From: Thereva unica
Taxonomy: Eukaryota > Arthropoda > Insecta > Diptera > Therevidae
Direction of reading: 5' to 3'
DNA length: 64,000 nt
Assembly: GCA_949987705.1 (NCBI GenBank)
Contig: OX465283.1
Coordinates: forward strand, 90,507,813 to 90,571,812
Shown in pieces: positions 42,921 to 54,241 of the stretch. Under the pieces are notes generated by a model, which did no database searches, was not told the DNA's origin, and saw only the letters and a list, made by a program, of their open reading frames with translations. A program made the translations under genes and the position numbers. Every line of letters begins with the position of its first letter. The first letter of the stretch is position 1.

Positions 42921-43309
42921 GAGGAGCCGTTATACGTATACAAATTCGCCATTAGGTCAATTATTTCACATTAGCTTAGGAACCCAAGGGCGGATGGTCA
43001 ATTAATACAATTTTTTTTAACTTACAACAAATCAACGAATCCCTTATGGGTTATAGCAGTGGGAGTTTTTTTGCATTTTCAAGGGTGACACCCATATTTT
43101 AGGACTACGGACCTCGATTTTCGTAATCAGCGACCCAAAAAACATATAGGGAACGATATTTTTCAATGGACTATAACTCATAAAGGAGTCTTTTATTTGT
43201 TGTAAGTTACAAAAAAAATTTATTAACTGACCACCCGCCTTTGGTAGTCTAAGCTAATCTGAAATAATTCGCCTCTAATGGTGAATTTGTATACGTATAA
43301 TGGCTCCTC
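42921..43309. mobile_element. 389-bp MITE with GAGGAGCC...TATACGTATAC termini and TATA duplication
   Basis: GAGGAGCCGTTATACGTATA (42921) and the inverse ending GGCTCCTC (43309) are inverted copies over ~35 bp. TATA flanks both sides (42917-42920 and 43310-43313). The inner parts (ACTTACAACAAAT.../...ATTTGTTGTAAGTT) are also inverted, so most of the element is palindromic. Tc1/mariner-type MITEs duplicate TA; which applies is open. Confidence 0.8.
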
Positions 43310-43436
43310 TATACGCCGGCCAATGTGTGTGTCGAAACAACCGAACGGATCTCTCGCCAACGTGTTGGGCATCACTCCCCATCATTTTAATACATACCAA
43401 AGTGAGCCCAACCCCCGCTCTATACGATGGATTGGT

Positions 43437-43509
43437 ATTCTAAGCTAATGTGAAATAATTCACCTCTAATGGTGAATTTGTATACGTATAATGGCTCCTA
43501 CATAAGGAG
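43437..43509. repeat. Second, solo right end of the 42921-43309 MITE family
   Basis: CTAAGCTAATGTGAAATAAT...GTATACGTATAATGGCTCC repeats the last ~70 bp of the nearby MITE and is followed by an inverted AAGGAGCC. Confidence 0.75.
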
Positions 43510-43584
43510 CCATAATGAGATCAAGTGTTGATTGAATTGTTTCTTGTGGTGTAATCTTGTGTAAAACGTGAATTTATTCGAAAA

Positions 43585-44703
43585 ATGGCTGGCAGACCAA
43601 GAAAAGTGGACCCAAATTTGGTCAATGATAAAATTTTGAAATGCAAAGCAACTATTTTGCTAAAGGACAACAAGATTGTTTCAAAAACGAATTCCGTTTG
43701 GAAACAAATTGAATTAGATGGTCTCAAATCAGCAGCATCTTTATATTCTTATGTGTGTGACAACAAACACAATGTTAGAACATTGCTAACTGGAAGCTGT
43801 CTCAATGCTTCATCTTCAGAGATTGAAAATTCTCATGCATGTGAGAATAACGATGACGAAGTTAGTTTCTGCAATGTGCAGTAATTTTCGCTGATATATA
43901 TTATTCGATGTGTTAATCGAATAATAATCACTCTTGTCACTTTAATTAACATTTTAACATTTTAGGATCATGCAAGTGATTTGAATTTTAGTAAAGCGTC
44001 GGCAGATGGAAAGACCATTGACGTGATAAAGTTCACGCACGTTATGAAAAAAGGAAGATTTTTATTTTACGTCGAAAATACGACAACTAAAAAGTCTGGA
44101 AAGAAACTGAAAGCTGGACTCTGGGAAGACTTGATAACGGACATAGTTTGGAATAAAACTAAACTTACTTGCGGTTTCAATTTCAAGGAGCACTACTTAA
44201 ATCAAGATGTAACTAGCGGCTCAATCACCAATGGTATATTTCACGTCTTTCAGTCAATTTTATATTCTATGTACGGAGAATCATTTCATTTTACAACAAA
44301 GTGTCATTGTGGAAGTCACTTATCAATCCGAATCGAAGGCGATGAAAGTGTGATGAAACTTATTCACACTATAACTCTTGGATCAGGAGAAGGATGCGGA
44401 CGACGACCTTTGAGAGAACCAACGAGAATAGCGATTGGCAGAGCCTTATGCACAATGTCTGCTGAAAGCTATAGAACCAAATTAGCCGATAAATTGATGT
44501 CCCCTGGTGATCCGGAACCACCTCATTTACCAAAACACAACACTTTGCATGTCGCAAAAAATGAGTTCATCAATTCATCCTATCTACATAAAGATCCCGT
44601 TACTGCACTTGAAATGCTTCGGGACAACAGCGGAAAAACAGAAATCCACGTCATATGCACTTTTACATCAGAATACATATTTTTTAATTTAAGTTTATAT
44701 TAA
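43585..44703 (+). CDS. Two-exon gene inside the Mutator-like element; probable truncated transposase
   Basis: Exon 1 (43585-43860) begins MAGRPRKVDPNLVNDKILKC, an AT-hook-like start, and contains VWKQIELDGLKSAASLYSYV. A GT-AG intron of 105 bp (43861 GTTAGT to 43965 TTTTAG) joins it in phase 0 to exon 2 (43966-44703). Exon 2 has CHCGSHLSIRIEGDE and then PTRIAIGRALCTMSAESYR. The predicted protein is 337 aa. The last codons run into the right inverted repeat, so the original C-terminus, where a catalytic DDE domain would be, has been deleted. The N-terminal style resembles proteins of insect Mutator-like elements, which is my preferred reading. A captured host gene fragment is the alternative. 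Confidence 0.55.
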
Positions 44704-45181
44704 GTTCCGCTAAGTACTTCTTCTGTCAGCGGAACCTTTAATTTTAAAAAAACCAGAAGAGCCTCAAATTCGATATTGAGGCACTTAATTAGCATTTTTT
44801 AGCCTAATCAAAAATCACTCGGTGGTCAGATTTTGGCAATTGAAAAGTAACATATTTTGGCAAATAATACGTAATACCTTAGGTATGCATATGAAAACAT
44901 GTAACTTATCGGATAAATTTGGTCCTGTATGTTTTATTTAGAAGCATTTAATTAGCCTATAATTTTTTATTAACTTTTGCATCAAAATACATATTTTTTA
45001 ATTTAAGTTTATATTAAGTTCCGCTAAGTATTTCTTCTGTCAGCGGAACCTTTAATTTAACAAAAAGCAGAAGAGCCTCAAATTTGATATTGAGGCACTT
45101 AATTAGCATTTTTTTAGCCTATTATTTCTAAAATAATTTTGGGTTTTTTCAATGACTTTGCTCCGCCAGCTTAAGGGACCT
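44655..45181. repeat. Right terminal inverted repeat of the Mutator-like element
   Basis: Inverse of the left terminus 39852-40339, which continues at 40825-40867 and 42011-42035 around its insertions. Two direct ~200-bp modules are visible, each with TTCCGCTAAGTA.TTCTTCTGTC and GAGGCACTTAATTAGCATTT. Confidence 0.85.
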
Positions 45182-45190
45182 AAAATTTCA

Positions 45191-48100
45191 GCCCTATAGC
45201 TCCAGCGGTTTGGTAAACCCCATTTCACCCCCTTAGGGGATGAATTTCGAAAAATCGCTTCTTAGTGGATGTCCACGTCATTATAGGGATGCATTGTCAA
45301 AATTTCAGCCCTATAGCTCAGGCGGTTTAGGTAAACCTCATTTCCCCCCTTAGGGAACGAATTTCGAAAAATCGCTTGTTAGTGGATGTCCACGCCATTA
45401 TAGGGATACACTGTCAAAATTTCAGCCCTATAGCTCCAGCGGTTTTGGGTTGACCCCATTTCACTCCCTTAGAGGATGAATTTCGCAAAATCGCTTGTTA
45501 GTGGATGTCCACGTCATTATAGGGATGCACTGTCAAAATTTCAGCTCTATAGCTCCAGCGGTTTGGTAAACCCCATTTCACCCCCTTAGGGGTGAATTTC
45601 AAAAAATCGCTTGTTAGTGGATGTCCACGCCATTATAGGGATTCACTGTCAAAATTTCAGCCCTATAGCTCCAGCGGTTTTGGGTTGACCCCATTTCACT
45701 CCCTTAGAGGATGAATTTCGCAAAATCGCTTGTTAGTGGATGTCCACGTCAATATAGGGATGCACTGTTAAAATTTCAGCCCTATAGCTCCAGCGGTTTG
45801 GTAAACCCCATTTCACCCCGCTTGTTAGTGGATGTCCACGCCATTATAGGGATGCACTGTCAAAATTTCAGCCCTATAGCTCCAGCGGTCTGGTAAACCC
45901 CATTTCACCCCCTTAGGGGATGAATTTCGAAAGTTAGTGGATGTCCACGTCATTATAGGGATGCACTGTCAAAATTTCAGCCCTATAGCTCAGGCGGTTT
46001 GGGTAAACCCCATTTCCCCCCCTTTAGGGAATGAATTTCGAAAAATCGCTTGTTAGTGGATGTCCACGCCATTATAGGGATTCACTGTCAAAATTTCAGC
46101 CCTATAGCTCAGGCGGTTTGGGTAAACCCCATTTCACCCCCTTAGAGGATGAATTTCGCAAAATCGCTTGTTAGTGGATGTCCACGCCATTATAGGGATG
46201 CACTGTCAAAATTTCAGCCCTATAGCTCAGGCGGTTTGGGTAAACCCCATTTCCCCCCCTTTAGGGAATGAATTTCGAAAAATCGCTTGTTAGTGGATGT
46301 CCACGCCATTATAGGGATTCACTGTCAAAATTTCAGCCCTATAGCTCCAGCGGTTTTGGGTTGACCCCATTTCACCCCCTTAGAGGATGAATTTCGCAAA
46401 ATCGCTTGTTAGTGGATGTCCACGTCATTATAGGGATGCACTGTCAAAATTTCAGCCCTATAGCTCCAGCGGTTTGGTAAACCCCATTTCACCCCCTTAG
46501 GGGATGAATTTCAAAAAATCGCTTGTTAGTGGATGTCCACGTCATTATAGGGATGCACTGTCAAAATTTCAGCCCTATAGCTCCAGCGGTTTGGTAAACC
46601 CCATTTCACCCCGCTTGTTAGTGGATGTCCACGCCATTATAGGGATGCACTGTCAAAATTTCAGCCCTATAGCTCAGGCGGTTTGGGTAAACCCCATTTC
46701 CCCCCCCTTTAGGGAATGAATTTCGAAAAATCGCTTGTTAGTGGATGTCCACGCCATTATAGGGATTCACTGTCAAAATTTCAGCCCTACAGCTCCAGCG
46801 GTTTGGTAAACCCCATTTCACCCCCTTAGGGGATGAATTTCAAAAAATCGCTTGTTAGTGGATGTCCACGTCATTATAGGGATGCACTGTCAAAATTTCA
46901 GCCCTATAGCTCCAGCGGTTTGGTAAACCCCATTTCACCCCGCTTGTTAGTGGATGTCCACGCCATTATAGGGATGCACTGTCCAAATTTCAGCCCTATA
47001 GCTCAGGCGGTTTGGGTAAACCCCATTTCCCCCCCTTTAGGGAATGAATTTCGAAAAATCGCTTGTTAGTGGATGTCCACGCCATTATAGGGATTCACTG
47101 TCAAAATTTCAGCCCTATAGCTCCAGCGGTTTTGGGTTGACCCCATTTCACCCCCTTAGAGGATGAATTTCGCAAAATCGCTTGTTAGTGGATGTCCACG
47201 TCATTATAGGGATGCACTGTCAAAATTTCAGCCCTATAGCTCCAGCGGTTTGGTAAACCCCATTTCACCCCCTTAGGGGATGAATTTCAAAAAATCGCTT
47301 GTTAGTGGATGTCCACGCCATTATAGGGATTCACTGTCAAAATTTCAGCCCTATAGCTCCAGCGGTTTTGGGTTGACCCCATTTCACTCCCTTAGAGGAT
47401 GAATTTCGCAAAATCGCTTGTTAGTGGATGTCCACGTCAATATAGGGATGCACTGTCAAAATTTCAGCCCTATAGCTCCAGCGGTTTGGTAAACCCCATT
47501 TCACCCCGCTTGTTAGTGGATGTCCACGCCATTATAGGGATGCACTGTCAAAATTTCAGCCCTATAGCTCCAGCGGTTTGGTAAACCCCATTTCACCCCC
47601 TTAGGGGATGAATTTCGAAAGTTAGTGGATGTCCACGTCATTATAGGGATGCACTGTCAAAATTTCAGCCCTATAGCTCAGGCGGTTTGGGTAAACCCCA
47701 TTTCCCCCCCTTTAGGGAATGAATTTCGAAAAATCGCTTGTTAGTGGATGTCCACGCCATTATAGGGATTCACTGTCAAAATTTCAGCCCTATAGCTCAG
47801 GCGGTTTGGTAAACCCCATTTCACCCCGCTTGTTAGTGGATGTCCACGCCATTATAGGGATGCACTGTCAAAATTTCAGCCCTATAGCTCCAGCGGTTTG
47901 GTAAACCCCATTTCACCCCCTTAGGGGATGAATTTCGAAAGTTAGTGGATGTCCACGTCATTATAGGGATGCACTGTCAAAATTTCAGCCCTATAGCTCA
48001 GGCGGTTTGGGTAAACCCCATTTCCCCCCCTTTAGGGAATGAATTTCGAAAAATCGCTTGTTAGTGGATGTCCACGCCATTATAGGGATTCACTGTCAAA

Positions 48101-48303
48101 ATTTCAGCCCTATAGCTCAGGCGGTTTGGGTAAACCCCATTTCACCCCCTTAGAGGATGAATTTCGCAAAATCGCTTGTTAGTGGATGTCCACGCCATTA
48201 TAGGGCTGCACTGTCAAAATTTCAGCCCTATAGCTCCAGCGGTTTGGTAAACCCCATTTCACCCCCTTAGGGGATGAATTTCGAAAAATCGCTTCTTAGT
48301 GGA
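45191..48303 (+). repeat. Satellite block, right part: ~27 units with higher-order structure
   Basis: Continuation of the left block. Most monomers are 110-121 bp; several are shortened to about 91 bp by loss of the segment between CACCCC and GCTTGTTAGTGG. Three variants of the middle alternate: CCAGCGGTTTGGTAAACCCC, CCAGCGGTTTTGGGTTGACC and CAGGCGGTTTGGGTAAACCC. A three-unit block repeats at 329 bp (46504 and 46833), and a longer segment near 45711 recurs 1688 bp later near 47399, indicating higher-order or segmental duplication. Confidence 0.92.
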
Positions 48304-51300
48304 TAATAATAATAATAATAATTTATTTTTGGACAGTACACAAGATTCACATCTTTTAGAGTACATACAGGAATTACAACAACAGAAAGGATTTATAAAA
48401 AACTTAAAATTAGATTTACAAATTAGAATTAAATTAAATTACAATTACATTACAACTAAAATTAAAATAAAATTGGAGAAGAAATAAAAGAAGAAGAAAA
48501 TTAAGAATAAAATACAGAATTAAGTAAAAAGAATAAAGTAGGAAAGTCAAGAAAAAGAAAGCTAGTGAGACGAAGAAGATAGAAAAATAGATGCATGTTT
48601 TTTGAATACTGCAGCCGTGCTCATCCTCTGAATGTGACTAGGAAGATTATTCCAGATTCTAAGAGTATACACAAAGAAGGAGCGACTACCAATTAGGAAA
48701 GTGTGGGCAGGAATCAGGAATTTGATGGACCTCAAGGATTGCAGAGGAACAAGGAAGTCAGCAAGGTAGCAGGGACTTTTGGAATAAAAGACCTTATGCA
48801 AGAGAAGTAGAGCCATGAGATCAAGGAATTTAAAGAGGTCCCAACCCAGTAGGGAATTTTGGACACCCTACACATGATCAGACCTTCTCATATGAAAAAT
48901 GAACCTAATGCAATCATTAAATGCCACTTTAAGACGCTGACGGCAGGATGAGTCGAAGGAAATATACACCAACGAGCCATACAGAAAATGAGGAACAACA
49001 AGTGATTCGATGAGTTTAGCTCGAATGGGCGAAGATAACAGACTTCCATGTAGCCGCAATTTACGAAGAGTGCCATAGATTTTAGAGAGCATCAACGAGA
49101 CATGATTACAGCAGGAAAGTTTGGAATTGACAACAATACCCAGATTTTTGGCACATTCAACGATTGGTAGAGGAACATTATCAAGTAAAATAGGCGGGAA
49201 ACCATCCAGGGACAGCGAGCAACGACTAAGGAAAAGTACTTGTGATTTAATGGGATTTAGTTTAAGGAAATTACTAGAACTCCACTCATTAATTTGAGAT
49301 AGGGTTCTATTGAGATACAGTACTCAATCTGATGAGGAGGACACGAGATATATAGCTGAAGGTCATCAGCATAGAGATGAAAAGAGCAATGACGGATAAC
49401 GGATGGAAGATCATTAATATAAAGGGAGAAAAACAAAGGACCAAGAATCGAACCCTGAGGCACACCTGCAGGTACTCTAAGGAAAGAGGATATCGCATTA
49501 TTGTGCCGAACACACTGAAACCTATTAGAGAGAAGAGAAGAAAAAAGACGAACAGAAGAAGAAGAGAAGTGATACCGTTGATTAAGTTTATGAAGGAGAT
49601 GTGAGTGAACCACAGAGTCAAACGCCTTTGAGAAATCAAGAAGAACTAGTACTGCAATATCACCTCGATCAAGAGCGGAACGAAGATCAGTCGTTACCTT
49701 CAGTATACCAGTTTCGCAACTGTGTAATTTACGGAAGCCAGACTGGAAATTAGAAAGGAAATTGTAAGAATCAAGATATCGCACGACTTGAGTGAATACA
49801 ATTTTCTCAAAGACTTTAGCTAGGGAAGAATACTAATAGGACGAAAATCAGACAAATCGGCAGGGAAGGGCTTTTTAGGTACGGGAGTCACTAAGGCTTT
49901 TTTCCATAGTAAAGGGACTTGGGAGGTTGTCAGGCAATAATTAAAAATATGCGTGATAATTTCAACAATTAAAGGGGAGAGAATCTTAAGAAATCGAGGA
50001 GAAATACCATCATAGCCAACGCTGTTGGACGAAATGGAAAGCTGTATTCCAAGTACTTAAAGTGAGTCAACACAACGAAAATTAAAACCATCAAAAGATA
50101 GAGCATTGGAGAAAGGGGAGCAAGAAAAGGAAGACAATGAGGAATTGGGAGGGGATAGAATGAAGGATGCATTCAGTGAGTTTACATCTACATCATAAGA
50201 GTTAAGCTCAGAGGAATGAATGCCTAGAGAACGGAGATTAGACCAGAGTTGCTTAGTGGACAGAGCAGGATCAAGTTTCCGGGAGTAAAATTCACGCTTG
50301 GCCTATTTGACTTTGCTATTGATTAAGTTACGAAGATTTTTGTATTCATGAAGGTAACTCAGGATCCTCGTTCTGCGATAACGTCTATACAAGAACTCAC
50401 GCTCAACAATCAAGTTGCGGATTTCGTAAGAGAACCAAGGACAAGTTGGAGTTTTACAACGTCTTCTTGTAACTAAAGGGACACATTGATTAAATAGAGA
50501 CTGAGTGAAAGTATTAAACAGATCAACTTTGGCGTCTATGCAGGTTGTATTATAGATATCAGCCCAAGGTACAGACGAAGAAGCGTCAGAAAGACGAGTA
50601 AAATTGATGTTATTGAAGTCACGATACGAAGAAAAGGCAGGCAAGGAAGAGGAAGGGTAAAAAGTAAAACGAAGCGAGAGGAAGAGAATATCGTGATCAA
50701 AGAAGCTAGGGGGAGAAATTTGGTTATGTTTTAACACTGAGTTGGTGGAGGTAGCAGTGAGTACATCAAGGAGCGATGGATTATGGCGGTTTAAAAATGT
50801 GGGCAGTTGATTTAGGATACGTAGATCCAATGACCCCAAAAAGTACTTGAGTGTATTCGCACGTTCATTAGCCTTATAAAGTCACCAGCAACAATTATAT
50901 TATCGTAAAGACCGGAAAGCCTAGAGACAAGATCAAAAAAGTTACCAGCAACATCAGGAGTAAACACATTAGGTGGACAGTAGACACTTAGAATAACACA
51001 TTTGTCATGGGATGATTTTATTTCCACTGCGATAAATTCAAACTGTGAGCCAATGGACTGGCCCACTACTTTTGAGGAGAGAGAGGAGGTGACATAAATA
51101 GCAACACCACCCCCAGTACGACCCAAGCGATCATTTCGATGAAAAGAAAAAGTAGGCAAGGAAACATAAGAAGTTGGAATTTCTGGTTTAAGCCACGTCT
51201 CATTGACTACAATAACATGCAATTTAGTGTTATCAAAATGGTATCTCAGTTCATCCATTTTATTCCTCAGACTTCTTGCATTGAAGGTACATATATTCAG

Positions 51301-51690
51301 TCCTGAGGAGGAGGAGCAAAGGATATTTAGTAGCGTTCCTTCATTGTACACTCTATCAGAGGAACTCATTATTAAAAAATGAGCAACAGAGCCACAGTAG
51401 CCAAAACACACATGGAAAAAGAAAATAAAGAAAAGTTGAAGAACTAGGAAGAAGGAAGAAAAATAGAAGAAGAAGAGTAGGCGAAACACTTAAAGCTAGT
51501 ATAAAAAAGGAAACATAAAATAAGATGTAAATGAATTTAAAGTAAAACATAGCAAAAAACAAAGCAAAATAATAAAAATAAAAAGAAAAAGATTACAAAT
51601 ATTAAAAAAAAAAAAGAAAAGAGAGAGAAAAACAAAAATAGAAAATATTAAAAATAAAAAAGACGGGAAGTGCCATGGCTTCACAGTAGA
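48304..51690 (-). mobile_element. LINE C: CR1-like non-LTR retrotransposon
   Basis: The 3' end is an (ATT)n tail abutting the satellite at 48304-48325. Coding remnants run on the minus strand up to 51489. ORF1 was not identified. It is related to LINE B by endonuclease and reverse transcriptase motifs. Confidence 0.85.
48562..51489 (-). pseudogene. LINE C endonuclease-reverse transcriptase, multiply frameshifted
   Basis: Endonuclease: LNICTFNARSLRNKMDEL, VVNETWLKPE, TGGGVAIYV, YCPPNVF and IIVAGDF (51330-50850). A second segment (50839-50303) holds DHDILFLSLR and SVPWADIYN. Reverse transcriptase: QSGFRKLHSCETGILKVTTD, LLDFSKAFDSVVHSHLL, GVPQGSILGPLFFSLYINDL and LYADDLQLYI (49740-49330). The C-terminal parts are at 49095-48868 (FIFHMRRSDHV) and 48816-48562 (RIWNNLPSHIQ). 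At least four frame changes separate these, so the copy is older than LINE B. Confidence 0.87.
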
Positions 51691-51695
51691 CATGA

Positions 51696-52812
51696 ATATG
51701 TCTTATCCCTGGGGTCTATTTGTTTCTTGTTCTTATTCAGCCAAATTACACGGCCTATCACTTTCCAAGACTCACTTTCCAATCACTTCCAATAAACCGG
51801 GTTTTTAGGCAAGGGAGGGCAGGGAAGGGTATGTGTTGAGCCTCACTTGTAAACCCAAAAAATTTTCGGTCTCACCGCAAATTACACTAACACAAGCATA
51901 ACTTTGTTCTCGGGAAATGACACTGTTATACACAACTACATATACATTTACTATGTTACACGGAAAAGAGGTAGAAATTTAGATGCTTCGTGTAATACTC
52001 AAATTTTACACAGACAGGTTTGACGTGAGTCCCAAGGAGGCAAATTACACGGCATAACATTTCTTCCATCAGCACTTCCAATAATTCCAATAAACCGGTT
52101 TTATAGGCAAGGGGTCGCGGGGAAACCCAATCATAATTTCATTCTCGGGGTCTACGAAAATGACTTAGCTTAACTGACAGTTGTGTACACAGCTACATAG
52201 ACAATAGAATTGTTACACGAAAAAATGCAGAAGTCAGTTTATCGTGTAATTCGTATAACACGCACAAACCGGTTTGTTAAGGCAGAAAGTGTTATGTCGT
52301 GTAATTTGCCTCAAGTGAATGGCCGTGTAATTTCACTCATTGGAAATCACCTTCTTGTTCTTATTGGAAAGAACCACTGGAGGGGGTCGAAAGGAATGCA
52401 CACAACAATATATATCTGTCTCGCTTCAATACATACCCTTCTACCACCTTATCCTTTTTTTTTACAATGTAACAGAATACAAACACACGAAACGGAATCG
52501 TTCAAAATAAAAAAATTGTGCTTTTGCAAAAATTCTAAACGCACCGCGACCGATCCACACTCAATCCGCAAACTGCGTGGTAAGAAAATTCCCTGATATC
52601 GACTCTGATTCCGCCCCGCTTCGAAAACACAAAAATATCGCGCGACGGACGACTCAAGCACACCTTTTCCAAGAACTCGCAGCAATTGAACAAAAAAAAT
52701 TCCACCAAATGACGACGAAAAATAAACAAAGCAAAACAAAAACAAAATGAGTCAAGGAATGTGACGATTTCCGTTCCGCACATTCTTTTGAATAGACTCC
52801 AGGGATAAGCCC
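51696..52812. repeat. Inverted pair ATCCCTGG.GTCTATT bounding ~1.1 kb
   Basis: CTTATCCCTGGGGTCTATT at about 51699 recurs inverted at about 52789-52808. The interval contains the nested element 51738-52351. This may be an outer MITE; the boundaries are approximate. Confidence 0.4.
51738..52351. mobile_element. 614-bp insert flanked by a 14-bp direct repeat
   Basis: TTCTTGTTCTTATT occurs exactly at 51724-51737 and 52352-52365. The ends share an inverted AAATTACACGGCC segment (about 51743 and 52321), and a second inverted pair AGGCAAATTACACGGCATAA (52038) / inverse (52311) nests inside, so two related palindromic elements are stacked. ATAAACCGG repeats occur in each. Confidence 0.6.
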
Positions 52813-52818
52813 CAACTA

Positions 52819-53712
52819 CAGACAGTCGCAAAAGTCATCGTACAGTAACGACTTCGAATTGTATGTGTGAATAATTTTTGTCTTTAAAGAAACAAAATAA
52901 ATCTAATGATACAGTTCTTTTATTTCATATGTCTACTATGTACATTAAAAAAATTTTAGGTTTCCAAAGTACCGTTAACTCAAAAAATAACAAAAACAAA
53001 AAATTCACCTAAATTCATGGTCGCAAAAGTCATCGTACACTGTAAAATTTAATGAATAATGGCTTAAAAAAGTTAATTTTAATATTTTGTAGGACCTCCT
53101 TTAGCCTCTATAACTGCTTTGAGCCTTCGGGGCATTGATTCCACCAATTTTCTAGTGACTTCCAACGATATGTTCTGCCACTCCTGTTGAATTTTGGCTT
53201 TAAGCTGGTCCTTATTGGTAATATCGGTCGTCCTGATTCGTCGTTCTAATTCGTCCCAAAGATGCTCAATGGGATTGAGGTCAGGTGATTGTGGCGGCGT
53301 TCCAAGAATATGCGGGCATCGTAGGGAGATCCATTGCATCACAAAGTGGGCCTTATGTTTGGGATCGTTATCCTGTTGGAAATTAAAACAATCCCCTATT
53401 CCCATCTTTTCAGCACTAGGAATGAGATTGTCCTGTAGGATCTTCAAATAGGCTTTGGCATCCATTATGCCGTCGATAAAAGTTAATTTTCCGACTCCGG
53501 TCCAGGACATACAGCCCCAAACCATGACACCTCCACCTCCATGTTTGACCGTGGGAATGAGGTTCTTTGAATGTAGAGCTTCCCCCTTCTTCCGCCATAC
53601 TAAATTTCGACCATCCGACCCAAAAATATTAAATTTACTCTCGTGGTCCAAATGTATTTTCTCGGACTGAAAAGAACTTTCATCTGTCCACAAAACAGTT
53701 CGAAGGATCCTT
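52819..53712 (-). mobile_element. Tc1-type element, 3' half (minus) with two terminal direct repeats
   Basis: The outer end CAGACAGTCGCAAAAGTCAT follows TA (52817-52818). GTCGCAAAAGTCATCGTAC occurs twice (52825-52843 and 53020-53038), an IR/DR-type terminus. The transposase remnant is 53079-53712. The 5' half is missing at the junction near 53712. Confidence 0.82.
53079..53712 (-). pseudogene. Tc1-type DD34E transposase, C-terminal two thirds
   Basis: Motifs are VLWTDESSFQ (first Asp), VKHGGGGVMVWGCMS, FQQDNDPKHKA (second Asp) and QSPDLNPIEHLWDEL (Glu). The stop comes after the family-typical EAKGGPTKY. By eye no stop or frameshift interrupts this part, but the N-terminal paired-like DNA-binding domain is absent. 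Tc1 transposases cut and paste at TA. Confidence 0.88.
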
Positions 53713-54241
53713 TGGAAAGACTTTCATGCATCTTCCCAAAAGCTTGAAAGGAAATGCAGTGCAACCTTTGAACAATCATGGAGGTGGTTCAGTAATGTTT
53801 TGGGGATGCATGTCATTCTACGGATTTGGAGATCTGGTACCTCTAGAAAAAACTTTGAATCAAATCGAATACACGCATCTGCTGAATGATCATGCATTTC
53901 CATCTGCAGCAAAACTATTTCCTACCCATGAATTTATTTTTCAACATGATAACGCTCCGTGCCATAAAGGATGGATGCCAACGCAATTGTTACATGGAGC
54001 AGGTCAAGCTGTCATTCCGTGGCCTCCACAGAGCCCGGACCTTAATATTATTGAAAATGTTTGGGGTTTCGTAAAGCAGCAGAGGACGATCCAAAAAGGA
54101 CGAAAAAGGCAGGAAACTATTGATGAAATTAAAGAAATTTGGAGCAAGTTACCCAAAGAATTTATACATCGATTGATAGAATCTATTCCGGCTCGGTTGC
54201 AGGCAGTGATTGACGCCAAAGGTGGTCCAACAACATATTAA
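53713..54241 (+). pseudogene. Second Tc1-type transposase, C-terminal half
   Basis: Contains HGGGSVMFWGCMS, FQHDNAPCHK (second Asp), PPQSPDLNIIENVWGFVKQQ (Glu) and ends DAKGGPTTY. The first Asp block is missing because the sequence begins downstream of it. It differs throughout from the neighbour at 53079-53712, so this is not an inverted duplication of one element. Confidence 0.87.

Larger units (their letters stand above)
39852..45181. mobile_element. 5.3-kb Mutator-like element with ~0.5-kb terminal inverted repeats and 9-bp duplication
   Basis: Termini AGGTCCCTTAAGCTGGCGGA and the inverse are flanked by AAAATTTCA at 39843-39851 and 45182-45190. The flanking repeat is part of the satellite monomer, and the satellite continues on both sides. 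The inverted repeats extend roughly 500 bp; each contains two direct copies of a ~200-bp module (TGCTAATTAAGTGCCTCAAT...). A 9-bp duplication with long inverted repeats is typical of Mutator-like elements. Inside lie a two-exon gene (43585-44703), a SINE, a pogo-type element, a hAT-like end and further MITEs. Confidence 0.85.
38946..48303 (-). mobile_element. Helitron-type 3' end followed by an expanded internal satellite (composite)
   Basis: Read on the minus strand the left edge ends GGCACGCGGGTTTTATGCTAG, then T. This is nearly the same terminus as the well-defined Helitron at 61244-62484 (…ACGCGGGTTTTTTGCTAG). The ~117-bp repeats to its right include AAATTTCAGCCC...TCCAGCGGTTTGG and CCCCTTAGGGGATGAATTTC, phrases I associate with the interior of non-autonomous insect Helitrons, in the matching orientation. 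The 5' terminus was not found and may be lost at the LINE C insertion. The link between terminus and satellite is inferred. Confidence 0.45.

Noticed and set aside
45711..47904. Five similar ~60-78 codon frames (M-N-F-x-K-S-L-V-S-G-C-P-R type)
   Set aside because: All are translations of the 117-bp satellite in register; periodic frames without stops are expected in such repeats.
39222..48303. CRISPR-like regular repeat array
   Set aside because: Units are contiguous with no unique spacers, are ~117 bp and lie in eukaryotic DNA; this is a satellite.
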